Origin: Kocuria turfanensis
GTDB taxonomy: Bacteria; Actinomycetota; Actinomycetes; Actinomycetales; Micrococcaceae
Length of the DNA: 64,000 nucleotides
Assembly (NCBI RefSeq): GCF_001580365.1
Contig: NZ_CP014480.1
Coordinates: 2,543,008-2,607,007 of the forward strand
Direction: 5' to 3'
Positions 8,402-16,252 of the stretch are shown here, one piece after another (positions within the stretch are counted from its first letter, which is position 1; each line of letters opens with the position of its first letter). A program made the position numbers and the translations under genes. The notes below the pieces were generated by a model. The model was not told the origin of the DNA, made no database searches, and saw only the letters and a program-made list of their open reading frames with translations.

Positions 8402-9537
8402 CGGGTCGGTCCTCCCACGAGGCGGTACAGGAGCCGCAGCGCGTCCCCGGCGGCGGGGGCGTCCTCGGCGTCGGAGGCGGCTTTCTCGCGCAGTTCGACG
8501 ACGGCGTCCGCGGCGTAGCCGCCGACGTCGAGGTCCTCGAACTCGTGCTCGTCCGGGACGACCACCAGGTCGGTGTGCCGCTCCCACGCGTTGAGGCTCG
8601 CGAAGACCTCCGCCTGCTGCGCGAGCAGGTTCTCCAGCGCCGCGGAGGCGGACAGGCTCAGGGTGCCGGTGAACACGGTCTGCAGGATGATCCGCTCCTT
8701 GGGCGTGAGCGCGGCGAGCTCGGCCCGCAGGGCGTCGACGTCCTCGGGGCCGTCCAGCCGGCGCTGGAGGCGCAGGTGCTCCCACCGGCCCACCTCGTGG
8801 GCGGTGACCTGCGCGCCGGCGTCGTCCAGGGCAACCTCCAGGACCTGCCCGCGGCCGTGCTCGCGGAAGCTCGTGGACTCGTGGGTGCCGGAGTAGTGGA
8901 TGGCGCCGCGGCCGTCCTCGGGCCAGCGGATGTGCCGGTCGCCCAGCGCCACGTAGTGGATCGCCCCGCGCGCCAGCGCCTCGTCCAGGGGCGCCCGGCG
9001 CACGGTTGTCAGGGAGTTCTGGTCGGGGTCCAGCTCGTCGAGCATGCCGTGGCCCACCACGATCCGCAGCGTCCCGTCCGCCGTCAGGCCCTCCAGGGCC
9101 GGGGCGACCGGGTCCGCGTCGGGCCGCTTGCTGCGCCAGGGGGCGGCCACCAGCTCCACGCCGTCGGCGGCGGGCCAGGGGCCGACGTCGTCCAGGAGCA
9201 CGACGTTGTCCGGCTTGAGCTGCTGGAAGGCGTCCTGGGCGTAGATCGACCCCGGGCCGAGGGGGTCGTGGTTGCCGGGCAGCAGGTACACCGGCAGCTG
9301 CACGGCGCCCATGGCGTCCAGGGCGCGGCCGACGTCCCGGCGGCTGAGGTTGGCGTGCTCGAAGACGTCGCCGGCCACCACCACGAACGCGCATCCCCGC
9401 TCGCGGGCCAGCTCCCCTATCCGGCGGATCGTCTCCACGCGGTCGCCCGTGTACCGGGACTGGGCCTCGCCCTCGAGGTAGTGCCGGGTCATGCCCAGCT
9501 GCCAGTCGCTCGTGTGGAGGAAGCGGGTGCTCGTCAT
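8398..9537 (-). CDS. SbcD/YhaO-like metallophosphoesterase (exonuclease subunit)
   Basis: 379-aa calcineurin-like phosphoesterase, expected nuclease partner of the adjacent SMC-like ATPase. Motifs in order: HTSDWQLG (8-15), GDVFEHANLS, LPGNHDPLG, VVGHGML, LGDRHIRW. The first motif is usually DxH; here it is DWQ, so one metal-ligand His is Gln, perhaps a subfamily trait. C-terminal part after about 250 is the usual capping region. Start ATG 9537 is preceded by GAGGAGC. It is first gene of a two-gene leftward operon with ATGA coupling to the ATPase gene. Confidence 0.88.
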   Translation of the reverse strand: MTSTRFLHTSDWQLGMTRHYLEGEAQSRYTGDRVETIRRIGELARERGCAFVVVAGDVFEHANLSRRDVGRALDAMGAVQLPVYLLPGNHDPLGPGSIYAQDAFQQLKPDNVVLLDDVGPWPAADGVELVAAPWRSKRPDADPVAPALEGLTADGTLRIVVGHGMLDELDPDQNSLTTVRRAPLDEALARGAIHYVALGDRHIRWPEDGRGAIHYSGTHESTSFREHGRGQVLEVALDDAGAQVTAHEVGRWEHLRLQRRLDGPEDVDALRAELAALTPKERIILQTVFTGTLSLSASAALENLLAQQAEVFASLNAWERHTDLVVVPDEHEFEDLDVGGYAADAVVELREKAASDAEDAPAAGDALRLLYRLVGGPTR

Positions 9538-9653
9538 CGAAGCTCCTCGGTGGGTGGCCGGTGTGCTGCCCCGGGGGTGTGGGTCCTCTGCCACGCTAGC
9601 GGGACCGGCGGACACCGCACGCGCGGCACCCCGGCATGTGCTTGAGTAAGGCC

Positions 9654-10298
9654 ATGGTGCGCACCAGTGCGAGCGATCTGTGGCCCGCCGTCCACGCCGA
9701 GCGCGCGGCCCTGGCCGAGGACCTGGCCGACCTGGACGAGGACCGGTGGGCGGTGCAGTCCCTGTGCGGGCGGTGGTCGGTGGAGGAGGTCGTCGCCCAC
9801 CTGACCGCGGCCGCGAGCCTCGGCCGGTTCCGGTGGCTCCGGAGCATGCTGGGCGCCCGGTTCGACGCCGGCTTGCACAACCAGCGCCGGCTGGAGGAGC
9901 ACCGGGGTGCCACGCCGGCCGAGACGCTCCAGCGGTTCCGCGCCGTGGCCGGGAGCAGGACAGCACCCTCCAAGGACACCGCGGCGTGGCTGGGTGAGGT
10001 CGTCGTGCACGGCCAGGACATCCGCCGCCCGCTCGGGCTGCCCCGCACCCCGCCGGTCGGCACGGTGACCGAGGTGGCGCGGTTCTTCGCGGGCCGGGAC
10101 TTCGCCGTGCCCAGCCGCAGCACGGCCGAGGGCCTGCACCTGGTGGCGACCGACGGCCCGTTCGAGACCGGCTCCGGCCCGGAGGTCCGCGGGACCACGC
10201 TGGCGCTCACCATGGCGATGGCCGGCCGCGCGGCGTACTGCGACGACCTGACGGGTGAGGGCGTCCCCATCCTGCGGTCCCGCTGCACTCCTGCCTGA
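9654..10298 (+). CDS. Maleylpyruvate isomerase-type mycothiol-dependent (DinB-like) protein
   Basis: 214-aa protein of the MDMPI/DinB-like four-helix family, many of which use mycothiol, the actinobacterial thiol, as cofactor. The N-terminal half has the family pattern SLCGRWSVEEVVAHLTAAA, with the His expected to help bind a divalent metal, and WLGEVVVHGQDIRRPLG later supplies the other usual His. The C-terminal half is the MDMPI C-domain-like region ending in a GEGVPILRSRC tail. The ATG at 9654 is preferred over the one at 9636, though neither has a strong ribosome site. Substrate unknown; it could be a detoxification transferase. Confidence 0.82.
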   Translation: MVRTSASDLWPAVHAERAALAEDLADLDEDRWAVQSLCGRWSVEEVVAHLTAAASLGRFRWLRSMLGARFDAGLHNQRRLEEHRGATPAETLQRFRAVAGSRTAPSKDTAAWLGEVVVHGQDIRRPLGLPRTPPVGTVTEVARFFAGRDFAVPSRSTAEGLHLVATDGPFETGSGPEVRGTTLALTMAMAGRAAYCDDLTGEGVPILRSRCTPA

Positions 10299-10364
10299 GA
10301 GAGTGGGGGAGGACCGGCCCTGGCCGGTTCCGCGCGCCACCCACACCCGAGCAGAGGAGACACC

Positions 10365-11003
10365 GTGCCCGAGACCATCGCCGGCATCACCGTTCCCGAT
10401 TCGCCCCTCGCCCGCGAGACCACCGAGCTGGTCCGCAAGGCCGCCGACGAGAACCTGTTCCACCACTCCCGCCGGGTCTTCCTCTTCGGCATGCTCAAGT
10501 CCGCCGCCCGCGGGATCGAGGTGGACCCGGAGCTCGCCTACGTCGGGGCGATGTTCCACGACCTCGGCCTCACCGACGAGTACCGCACCCGGGACCAGCG
10601 CTTCGAGATCGACGGCGCGGCCGCGGCCCAGGCGTTCCTGCGCGACCACGGCCGCTCCGCGGAGGAGGCCCGCACCGTGTGGCTGGCGATCGCCCTGCAC
10701 ACCACTCCGGAGATCCCGCTGCACCTGGAGCCCGAGGTCGCCATGGTCACCCTCGGCGTCGAGACCGACGTGCTGGGCCTGGACCTGGACCAGATCTCCG
10801 AGGAGCACCGCGCCGAGGTCGTCGCCGCGCACCCCCGCCCGGACTTCAAGAACCGGATCCTCCGCGCCTTCTACGACGGCATGGCCGACCGTCCCGAGAC
10901 CACCTTCGGCACCATGAACGACGACGTGCTCGCCCACTTCGACCCCGACTTCCACCGGGAGGACTTCGTGCGCATCATCCAGGGCAACGCCTGGCCCGAG
11001 TGA
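10365..11003 (+). CDS. HD-domain phosphohydrolase-like protein (cyanamide-hydratase-like)
   Basis: 212-aa HD-domain metalloenzyme. Seen: FHHSRRVFLFG (32-42), GAMFHDLGLT with H65-D66, and IALHTTPEIP, the spaced histidines of HD domains; the overall order resembles the cyanamide hydratase / HD-hydratase group. The C-terminal GNAWPE end is intact. GTG start at 10365 with AGAGGAG 8-10 nt upstream is clear. It is preceded by the MDMPI-type gene in the same direction with a 66-nt gap, so co-transcription is possible. Cyanamide as substrate is only a family-level guess; nucleotide or small nitrile hydration or hydrolysis are alternatives. Confidence 0.82.
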   Translation: MPETIAGITVPDSPLARETTELVRKAADENLFHHSRRVFLFGMLKSAARGIEVDPELAYVGAMFHDLGLTDEYRTRDQRFEIDGAAAAQAFLRDHGRSAEEARTVWLAIALHTTPEIPLHLEPEVAMVTLGVETDVLGLDLDQISEEHRAEVVAAHPRPDFKNRILRAFYDGMADRPETTFGTMNDDVLAHFDPDFHREDFVRIIQGNAWPE

Positions 11004-11045
11004 GCCCGGGCAGCCGGTGCATACCTCTGCCGGGGCCCGTCTGCC

Positions 11046-11189
11046 GGTGGGCGCGGCATCGCCGAGGCCGCCTGCGCCGCCGGCATCAGCGGCACTGGCG
11101 CACTGGGCCGGACGTTCGCGGCACGGTTCCAGATCTCGACCACCCAGTACCGCGCGCGCTTCACCAGGACCGTTGACCTAGCCCGGTGA
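11046..11189 (+). pseudogene. Remnant of an AraC-family regulator C-terminus
   Basis: A 47-codon stretch ending in TGA reads as the last helix-turn-helix of an AraC regulator: IAEAACAAGIS followed by ALGRTFAARFQISTTQYRARF, closely resembling the intact AraC genes at 32.8 and 33.9 kb (EIAAAARLS / QAAFRRHLDTTPLGYLR). No start, sensor domain or first helix-turn-helix is present upstream, so it is a decayed fragment. It lies upstream of sortase cassette 1, as an intact AraC gene lies upstream of cassette 2. Confidence 0.55.
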
Positions 11190-11622
11190 GGGCCGGCGGC
11201 CGCTGCGGACCGCAACGGCGTCGTCACACCGTCATGCCGATCGAGGGAGGGAGGACCATGGAATGCCTGTCCCACCGTGTGGGTGGGACCCGCTCCTGCC
11301 AGCCCGGGCCTCGGCACACCAGCTGGAAAACGTCGGGTGCACCAGGGCCATCGACAGTCACGAAGGGCGCCTGGGGCATCCTCTTGGCCCAACCGCCGGG
11401 CGTCCCCACCGGAGGTCTTCAGTAGTGCTGTGTCCCCCAACCGGGGGACTCAGCTTTCCTGCCGGACGCGGATGTCGAGGCTGATTGCTATGCCAAGAAC
11501 GTTATCGACACTGACCAACACCGTTTTTTGCGGTTTCTTCGTCCCTTTGCACCGACAAACAATCACCCTCCTTATGATGAGTGTGCAATGAATCACATGC
11601 ACCCATTTGCGGAGGAATCGCG
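11190..11622. other. Intergenic region before cassette 1 (433 bp)
   Basis: No recognised gene. It contains an inverted repeat GTCCCACC-GTGTG-GGTGGGAC (11269-11289), a GC hairpin GTCCCCC-AACC-GGGGGAC (11432-11449), and a notably AT-richer last 120 bp that probably holds the promoter of the surface-protein gene. A TATGAT hexamer sits at 11573-11578, but the best -35 (TTGCAC, 11547-11552) is 20 nt away, too far for a standard promoter. A 55-codon frame from ATG 11258 has a good GGGAGGA site but no recognisable product. Confidence 0.5.
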
Positions 11623-12258
11623 ATGAAGAAGACTGCAGCAGCACTGGCGGCACTGGCCGCCGCCGGGTTCACGGGGTTGTCGATGGCACCGGCCTCGGCT
11701 CAGATGTTCCAGAACTGCACGGACGCCAACAATGCCGGCTACTACAACATCCCGGCGTCGTCCGCCGCCTACAGCCTCGATCTCGACGGCAACGAGGACG
11801 GCGTCGCCTGCGAGGGCGGCGGCACTTCGGTCTACATCTTCCCGACGCCCGACACTCCGGTCGCGCCGAACCCCACCGATGTCGTGCAGGACGGTGTCGT
11901 CCAGAACCCTGCCGTCTTCGACAACTGCACCGAGGCCCGCGCTGCCGGCCGGGTCAACATCCCCGTCGGTGACCCCGCGTACGCCCTGCACCTCGACGCC
12001 GACCGGGACGGCTTCGGCTGCGACGCCGACGGCACGGACGACGGCGTGCAGTACCAGGAGATCGTCGACTGGGTGCCGGAGGACTGGAACAACGGTGGCC
12101 AGGGCTACGACCAGGTCGGTCAGGTGCCGGTCGGCGGTGCCGACACCGGCGTCGAGGGCGAGTCCGCCGCGCCCGGTCTCGCGCTCGCGGGCGGCCTGAC
12201 CCTGGTGGCCGCGGCCGGCGTGACCGTTGTGGCCCGCCGCCGCGCCGTCCGAGCCTGA
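11623..12258 (+). CDS. Secreted double-excalibur protein with sortase-type C-terminus (cassette 1 substrate)
   Basis: 211-aa predicted surface protein. Signal peptide 1-26 (MKKTAAALAAL...ASA). Two excalibur-type repeats follow, each a Cys, a short helix, NIP, then an acidic calcium-type loop ending in Cys: about 28-64 (DLDGNEDGVACE) and 97-134 (DADRDGFGCDA). The C-terminus has VPVGGADTG (168-176), a spacer, a hydrophobic segment (about 186-204) and RRRAVRA, the layout of a sortase cell-wall sorting signal but with GADTG where LPXTG or LAXTG is usual. The sortase gene starts 54 nt downstream, so this is its likely substrate. Clear GGAGGA site before ATG 11623. Confidence 0.85.
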   Translation: MKKTAAALAALAAAGFTGLSMAPASAQMFQNCTDANNAGYYNIPASSAAYSLDLDGNEDGVACEGGGTSVYIFPTPDTPVAPNPTDVVQDGVVQNPAVFDNCTEARAAGRVNIPVGDPAYALHLDADRDGFGCDADGTDDGVQYQEIVDWVPEDWNNGGQGYDQVGQVPVGGADTGVEGESAAPGLALAGGLTLVAAAGVTVVARRRAVRA

Positions 12259-12312
12259 GACACGGCTCGTCGGCAACCAGCAGGCAAGGGCAACGGGATA
12301 AGTTTCGTGTCC

Positions 12313-12990
12313 GTGCTGACGCTCTTCCGCGACCGCCGCAGCGGCTTCCTGGCCGCTGCGGCGGTGGCCGCCCTGCTGGTCACCGGCTGCGCCCAGGGAT
12401 CCGAGGGTGATCCGGGAGCGGACGCGACAGGCCCATCGTCCCCGTCTGCCCCTTTCGCGACCACGGGACCGTCCGCGAACCCTTCCAATCCGGCGCCCGG
12501 GCCGGCGATTGAGTCAGCAGACAGCCAAGTGCCCATGGAGGAGTCGGTGCCGGTCTCCGTGCGCATCCCCGCCATCGGAGCCCAGTCCGAACTGCTGCAC
12601 CTGGGCCTGCGTGAGGATCGCACGCTGGACGTGCCGCCCGGAATTCCGGGCTCGCCCGCGTCCTGGTACAACCAATCGCCCACACCGGGAGAGCGCGGGC
12701 CGGCGGTCCTCCTCGGCCACGTCAATGCGACCGACGGCGGCCCCGGCGTCTTCGCCGGACTGCGCGACCTGGCGCCGGGGGACACCATCGAGGTGGCGCG
12801 AGAGGACGGCTCGACTGCGGTGTTCACTGTGGAGCGGGCTGAACAGTACTCCAAGGACAGCTTCGACACCCAGGCCGTCTACGGGAACACCGAGCGGCCC
12901 GAGCTGCGGCTGATCACCTGCGACGGCTACAACACCTTCACAGGCGAGTTCGACGACAACTACGTCGTCTTCGCTACTTTGGTCGGCTGA
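12313..12990 (+). CDS. Class-F-like sortase, predicted lipoprotein (cassette 1)
   Basis: 225-aa transpeptidase expected to cleave the sorting signal of the adjacent surface protein and attach it to the wall. Short basic N-terminus, hydrophobic stretch, then lipobox VTGC with Cys26, so it should be lipid-anchored instead of membrane-spanning. A Pro/Ser/Thr-rich linker (27-80) leads to the sortase domain: H136 in LLGHVNATDGG and C203 in LRLITCDGY. Asn216 occupies the place aligned with Arg197 of S. aureus SrtA. GTG 12313 is chosen over GTG 12307 because it puts the lipobox Cys at residue 26, exactly as in both paralogues, and aligns the upstream DNA. Confidence 0.85.
   Translation: MLTLFRDRRSGFLAAAAVAALLVTGCAQGSEGDPGADATGPSSPSAPFATTGPSANPSNPAPGPAIESADSQVPMEESVPVSVRIPAIGAQSELLHLGLREDRTLDVPPGIPGSPASWYNQSPTPGERGPAVLLGHVNATDGGPGVFAGLRDLAPGDTIEVAREDGSTAVFTVERAEQYSKDSFDTQAVYGNTERPELRLITCDGYNTFTGEFDDNYVVFATLVG
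12332..12365 (+). other. Inverted repeat inside the start of sortase gene 1
   Basis: Perfect 14-bp stem (12332-12345 with 12352-12365) around a 6-nt loop, beginning 19 nt after the GTG. The other two sortase genes have the same structure at the same place. Partly forced by Arg codons followed by Ala codons. Confidence 0.5.
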
Positions 12991-13050
12991 AACGCTCTCT
13001 CGGCCGGGCGCAGCGCTCGACCAACCCGCACGGACGACGTCCGCCCCGCT

Positions 13051-14157
13051 TCACCCGTGCCGGTAGGTCTGTCCCATCTCGGTGTGTGACCAGCGGGCCT
13101 CGATCCGGGGGTCGCCGCTGCGCCGCACGGCCGCCGCGGTCTCCCGGTCCAGCTCGGAGCGCCACTCCTCGATGGTGAGCAGGTCCGAGGACCGCAGCAG
13201 CGGCTGCCGGTAGATGTTCAGGGCCCGGGCCACGTCGCCCTGCTCGAGGGCGCTCCGGAGTCGCGAGACGTCGCTGGTGACCGCCGTCGGGTCGGCGAAG
13301 CGGTACGGGCCGGTGGTGATCACCGCGCCGATCCTGCGGCGCACACGGTGGATCTCCGTGCGGACCGTGCCCGGGGTGCCGCGCTCGCCGTAGAGCTCGT
13401 AGGCCATCTCCTCGGCGCTCCACCCGCGCTCGCGCAGACTGAGCAGCGCCAGGATCTCCGCCGAGCGCGTCGGCAGGGGGAACCAGTCCCCGCCGCCCAC
13501 GCGGGCCGTGGCCGGCTCGGCCAGCAGGCGCAGCTCCAGGGACGGGGTGCCGGTGCCGCGGGCGGCGTGCGGCGGCGAGGGCGCCTGGGCGGCGAGCAGC
13601 GTCTCGACGACGCGCGCGGCCGAGCGCACCAGGCCCCGGGTGTCCGGGGTGGCGGTGCCCCGGGGGCCGGAGAGGTCGATGACGCCGAGCACCTCACCGC
13701 TGCCCGGGTGCCGCACCGGGGCGGACGTGCAGTCCCAGGCGCTGTGGGAGCGGGCGAAGTGCTCCGTTCCCCGCAGCTCCTCCGGGGCTCCGGTGCGCAG
13801 CGCCTGGGCGATCGCGTTGGTGCCCACGCCGTGCTCGTCCCAGCCGGCGCCCTCGACGAACCCGAGCCGGTCGGCGCGCCCCAGCGGCGAGCGCCCTCCG
13901 CGCCGCCACAGCACCGTGCCGTCCGGTCCCGCGAGGACCGCGACCCGGGCCTCGGCGGCGTCGCGGGCGACGCCCAGCAGATCGGCGACGACATCGACGT
14001 GCGCTCCCAGCGGGGAGAGCGCCCGCTGGTGCTCCACCTCGTGGTCCGGGAGCACCTCCCGCGGGCCGTCCAGGTCCCGGGACATGCCCCGGGCGGCGCA
14101 CCGCTCCCAGGCGGAACGCACCCGTTCCGGTGCTCCGGCCGATCCGCAGCTGTCCAC
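13051..14157 (-). CDS. GAF-domain transcriptional regulator
   Basis: 368-aa regulator. The N-terminus APERVRSAWERCAARGMSRD is the usual opening of AcoR-like GAF regulators, followed by a GAF sensor domain (about 55-210; GWDEHGVGTNAIAQAL, then VLGVIDLSGP), and a C-terminal winged-helix-like DNA-binding region (LPTRSAEILALLSLRERGWSAEE, then TEIHRVRRRIG). GTG start at 14157 has an excellent GGAGGAG site 6 nt upstream. It is divergent from the flavin monooxygenase gene across 142 bp, so that gene is its probable target, sensing a small ligand. No sigma-54 AAA domain is present, unlike AcoR itself. Confidence 0.85.
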   Translation of the reverse strand: MDSCGSAGAPERVRSAWERCAARGMSRDLDGPREVLPDHEVEHQRALSPLGAHVDVVADLLGVARDAAEARVAVLAGPDGTVLWRRGGRSPLGRADRLGFVEGAGWDEHGVGTNAIAQALRTGAPEELRGTEHFARSHSAWDCTSAPVRHPGSGEVLGVIDLSGPRGTATPDTRGLVRSAARVVETLLAAQAPSPPHAARGTGTPSLELRLLAEPATARVGGGDWFPLPTRSAEILALLSLRERGWSAEEMAYELYGERGTPGTVRTEIHRVRRRIGAVITTGPYRFADPTAVTSDVSRLRSALEQGDVARALNIYRQPLLRSSDLLTIEEWRSELDRETAAAVRRSGDPRIEARWSHTEMGQTYRHG

Positions 14158-14299
14158 AGCGCACTCCTCCGTCCTCGGTGCCCGCCCTCCGCGTGCGTCC
14201 TGATGCAACGTCGCGGAAACCCCCGCGGCTCCACAGTGGTGACACGCATCACACCGGACCCTATGCCACCGGGCGTCCGGCGTACATGGAGGAGGAACC

Positions 14300-16108
14300 A
14301 TGACCGACATCGACACCGGAGTGCGCGCCGGAACAGAGACCGCCCGTACCTGGCTGGCGTCCCTGGAGCACGCCCTCACCGCCGGGAACGCGGACGCGGC
14401 TGCGGGACTGTTCGAGGAGGACGGCTTCTGGCGCGACTTCCTGGCCTTCACCTGGAACCTCAAGACCCTGGAGGGCCGCGAGCAGATCTGCCGGATGCTC
14501 GCGCAGACCCTGCCGCACGTCCGGCCCTCCGGGTGGGAGGTCGAGGGCGAACCGACCACGGCGGACGGCGTCACGGAGTGCTGGGTGCGCTTCGAGACCG
14601 CCGCCGGCTCCGGATGGGGCTACCTGCGCCTGCGCGACGGCAAGGCGTGGACCCTGCTCACCACGCTGCAGGACCTGCGCGGCTTCGAGGAGAAGAAGGG
14701 CCCCCGGCGGGACCGCGGCGTCGTCCACGAGATCACCCGGGAGCGCACCACCTGGCTGGAGCGGCGCCGAGCGCGGGAGGAGGCCCTGGGCCGCAGCGAG
14801 CAACCGTACTGCCTCGTGGTCGGCGGCGGGCAGGGCGGGATCGGCCTGGCCGCCCGGCTGGGCCGCCTGGGCATCCCCACGATCGTGGTGGACAAGCACG
14901 AGAAGGCCGGCGACGCCTGGCGCAACCGCTACAAGTCCCTGCACCTGCACGACCCGGTCTGGTACGACCACATGCCCTACCTGCCGTTCCCCGACGACTG
15001 GCCGGTGTTCCCCGCCAAGGACAAGGTCGCGGACTGGCTGATGCACTACGCCGACATCATGGAGCTCAACTACTGGGCCAGGACGGAGTGCCGGTCGGCC
15101 GAGTGGAACGAGCAGGCCGGGACCTGGACCGTCGTCGTGGACCGCGACGGCGAGGAGATCGTGCTGCACCCCACCCAGCTGGTCTTCGCGCTGGGGGTCT
15201 CCGGGTACCCGCGGATCCCGGAGTTCCCCGGCGCCGAGACCTTCCGGGGCGCGCAGCACCACTCCTCCGCCCACGCCGGGGGCGACGACTGGGCGGGCAA
15301 ACGGGCCGTGGTCATCGGCTCCAACAACTCCGCCCACGACATCTGCGCCGACCTCTGGGAGCACGGGGCCGAGGTCACCATGGTCCAGCGCTCCTCGACC
15401 CACATCTCCCGCAGCGATTCCCTCATGGACCTCGTCCTCAAGCCGCTCTACTCCGAGGAGGCCCTCGAGGCCGGCATCACCACGGAGCAGGCGGACATGC
15501 TCTTCGCCTCCTGGCCCTACCGCGTCCTGCCGGACGTGCAGCGGCCCGCGTTCCAGGAGATGGCCGAGCGGGACCGGGACTTCTACGAGGCGCTCGAGGC
15601 GGCCGGCTTCGACCTCGACTTCGGCGAGGACGGCTCCGGGCTGTTCCTGAAGTACCTGCGCCGCGGCTCCGGCTACTACATCGACGTGGGCGCCTCCCAG
15701 CTGATCATCGACGGCCGGGTCCGGCTGGCCTCCGGGCAGGTCGACCACCTCACGCAGGACGCGGTGGTCCTCGACGACGGGACCGAGTTGCCGGCGGACC
15801 TGGTCGTCCACGCCACCGGCTACGGGTCCATGAACGAGTGGCTCGCCGACCTCATCTCCCCGGAGGTCGCCGACCGCGTGGGCAAGTGCTGGGGCTACGG
15901 CTCGGACACGACCCGGGACCCCGGGCCCTGGGAGGGGGAGCTGCGGAACATGTGGAAGCCCACCAACGTGGAGAACCTCTGGATCCACGGCGGAAACCTG
16001 CACCAGAGCCGGCACTACTCCAAGTACCTCGCCCTGCAGCTCAAGGCCCGGATGGAGGGCCTTCCCACCCCGGTCTTCGGGCTCGAGGAGTCCCACCACC
16101 CCCGGTGA
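14300..16108 (+). CDS. Flavin-containing monooxygenase with N-terminal NTF2-like domain
   Basis: 602-aa NAD(P)H/FAD-dependent oxidoreductase. Residues 1-150 look like a SnoaL/NTF2-like domain (LEHALTAGNADAAAGLFEEDGFW). Then the FAD Rossmann motif VGGGQGG (about 174-180), a GDAWRNRYKSLHLH stretch typical of YUCCA-like and Baeyer-Villiger-related enzymes, the FMO-type motif FRGAQHHSSAH, the second nucleotide motif VIGSNNSAHD, and HATGYGS near the end. It likely hydroxylates or oxygenates a small ketone, amine or indole-type substrate. ATG 14300 follows GGAGGAA. The adjacent divergent GAF regulator probably controls it. Confidence 0.9.
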   Translation: MTDIDTGVRAGTETARTWLASLEHALTAGNADAAAGLFEEDGFWRDFLAFTWNLKTLEGREQICRMLAQTLPHVRPSGWEVEGEPTTADGVTECWVRFETAAGSGWGYLRLRDGKAWTLLTTLQDLRGFEEKKGPRRDRGVVHEITRERTTWLERRRAREEALGRSEQPYCLVVGGGQGGIGLAARLGRLGIPTIVVDKHEKAGDAWRNRYKSLHLHDPVWYDHMPYLPFPDDWPVFPAKDKVADWLMHYADIMELNYWARTECRSAEWNEQAGTWTVVVDRDGEEIVLHPTQLVFALGVSGYPRIPEFPGAETFRGAQHHSSAHAGGDDWAGKRAVVIGSNNSAHDICADLWEHGAEVTMVQRSSTHISRSDSLMDLVLKPLYSEEALEAGITTEQADMLFASWPYRVLPDVQRPAFQEMAERDRDFYEALEAAGFDLDFGEDGSGLFLKYLRRGSGYYIDVGASQLIIDGRVRLASGQVDHLTQDAVVLDDGTELPADLVVHATGYGSMNEWLADLISPEVADRVGKCWGYGSDTTRDPGPWEGELRNMWKPTNVENLWIHGGNLHQSRHYSKYLALQLKARMEGLPTPVFGLEESHHPR

Positions 16109-16208
16109 CCACAGCGGCTCCGCGGGAGGGACGCGCCGGGACCCGATGTAGCGGCGATGAGGGCGGCGCCTCACACCGGGTCCCGGCGGAGTACGCTGGA
16201 CGCACCGG

Positions 16209-16232
16209 ATTCACAAGATTCACACCATTCAC
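16209..16232. repeat. Three ATTCAC repeats with 9-bp period
   Basis: ATTCAC occurs at 16209, 16218 and 16227, each separated by 3 nt, just upstream of the AAA ATPase gene and within its probable promoter or leader. It could be a regulator-binding array. Confidence 0.6.
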
Positions 16233-16252
16233 CGACATACACAGGGGGCGCC

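Noticed and set aside
5309..8518. 1069-codon open frame on the plus strand opposite the SbcC-like gene
   Set aside because: GC-rich antisense shadow: composition is Gly/Leu/Arg/Val repeats with no known motif, no ribosome site, and the opposite strand encodes a well-supported ATPase.
11258..11425. 55-codon frame with a good GGGAGGA site before cassette 1
   Set aside because: Ribosome site is appealing, but the product has no plausible domain, signal or composition; kept only as a note in the region entry.
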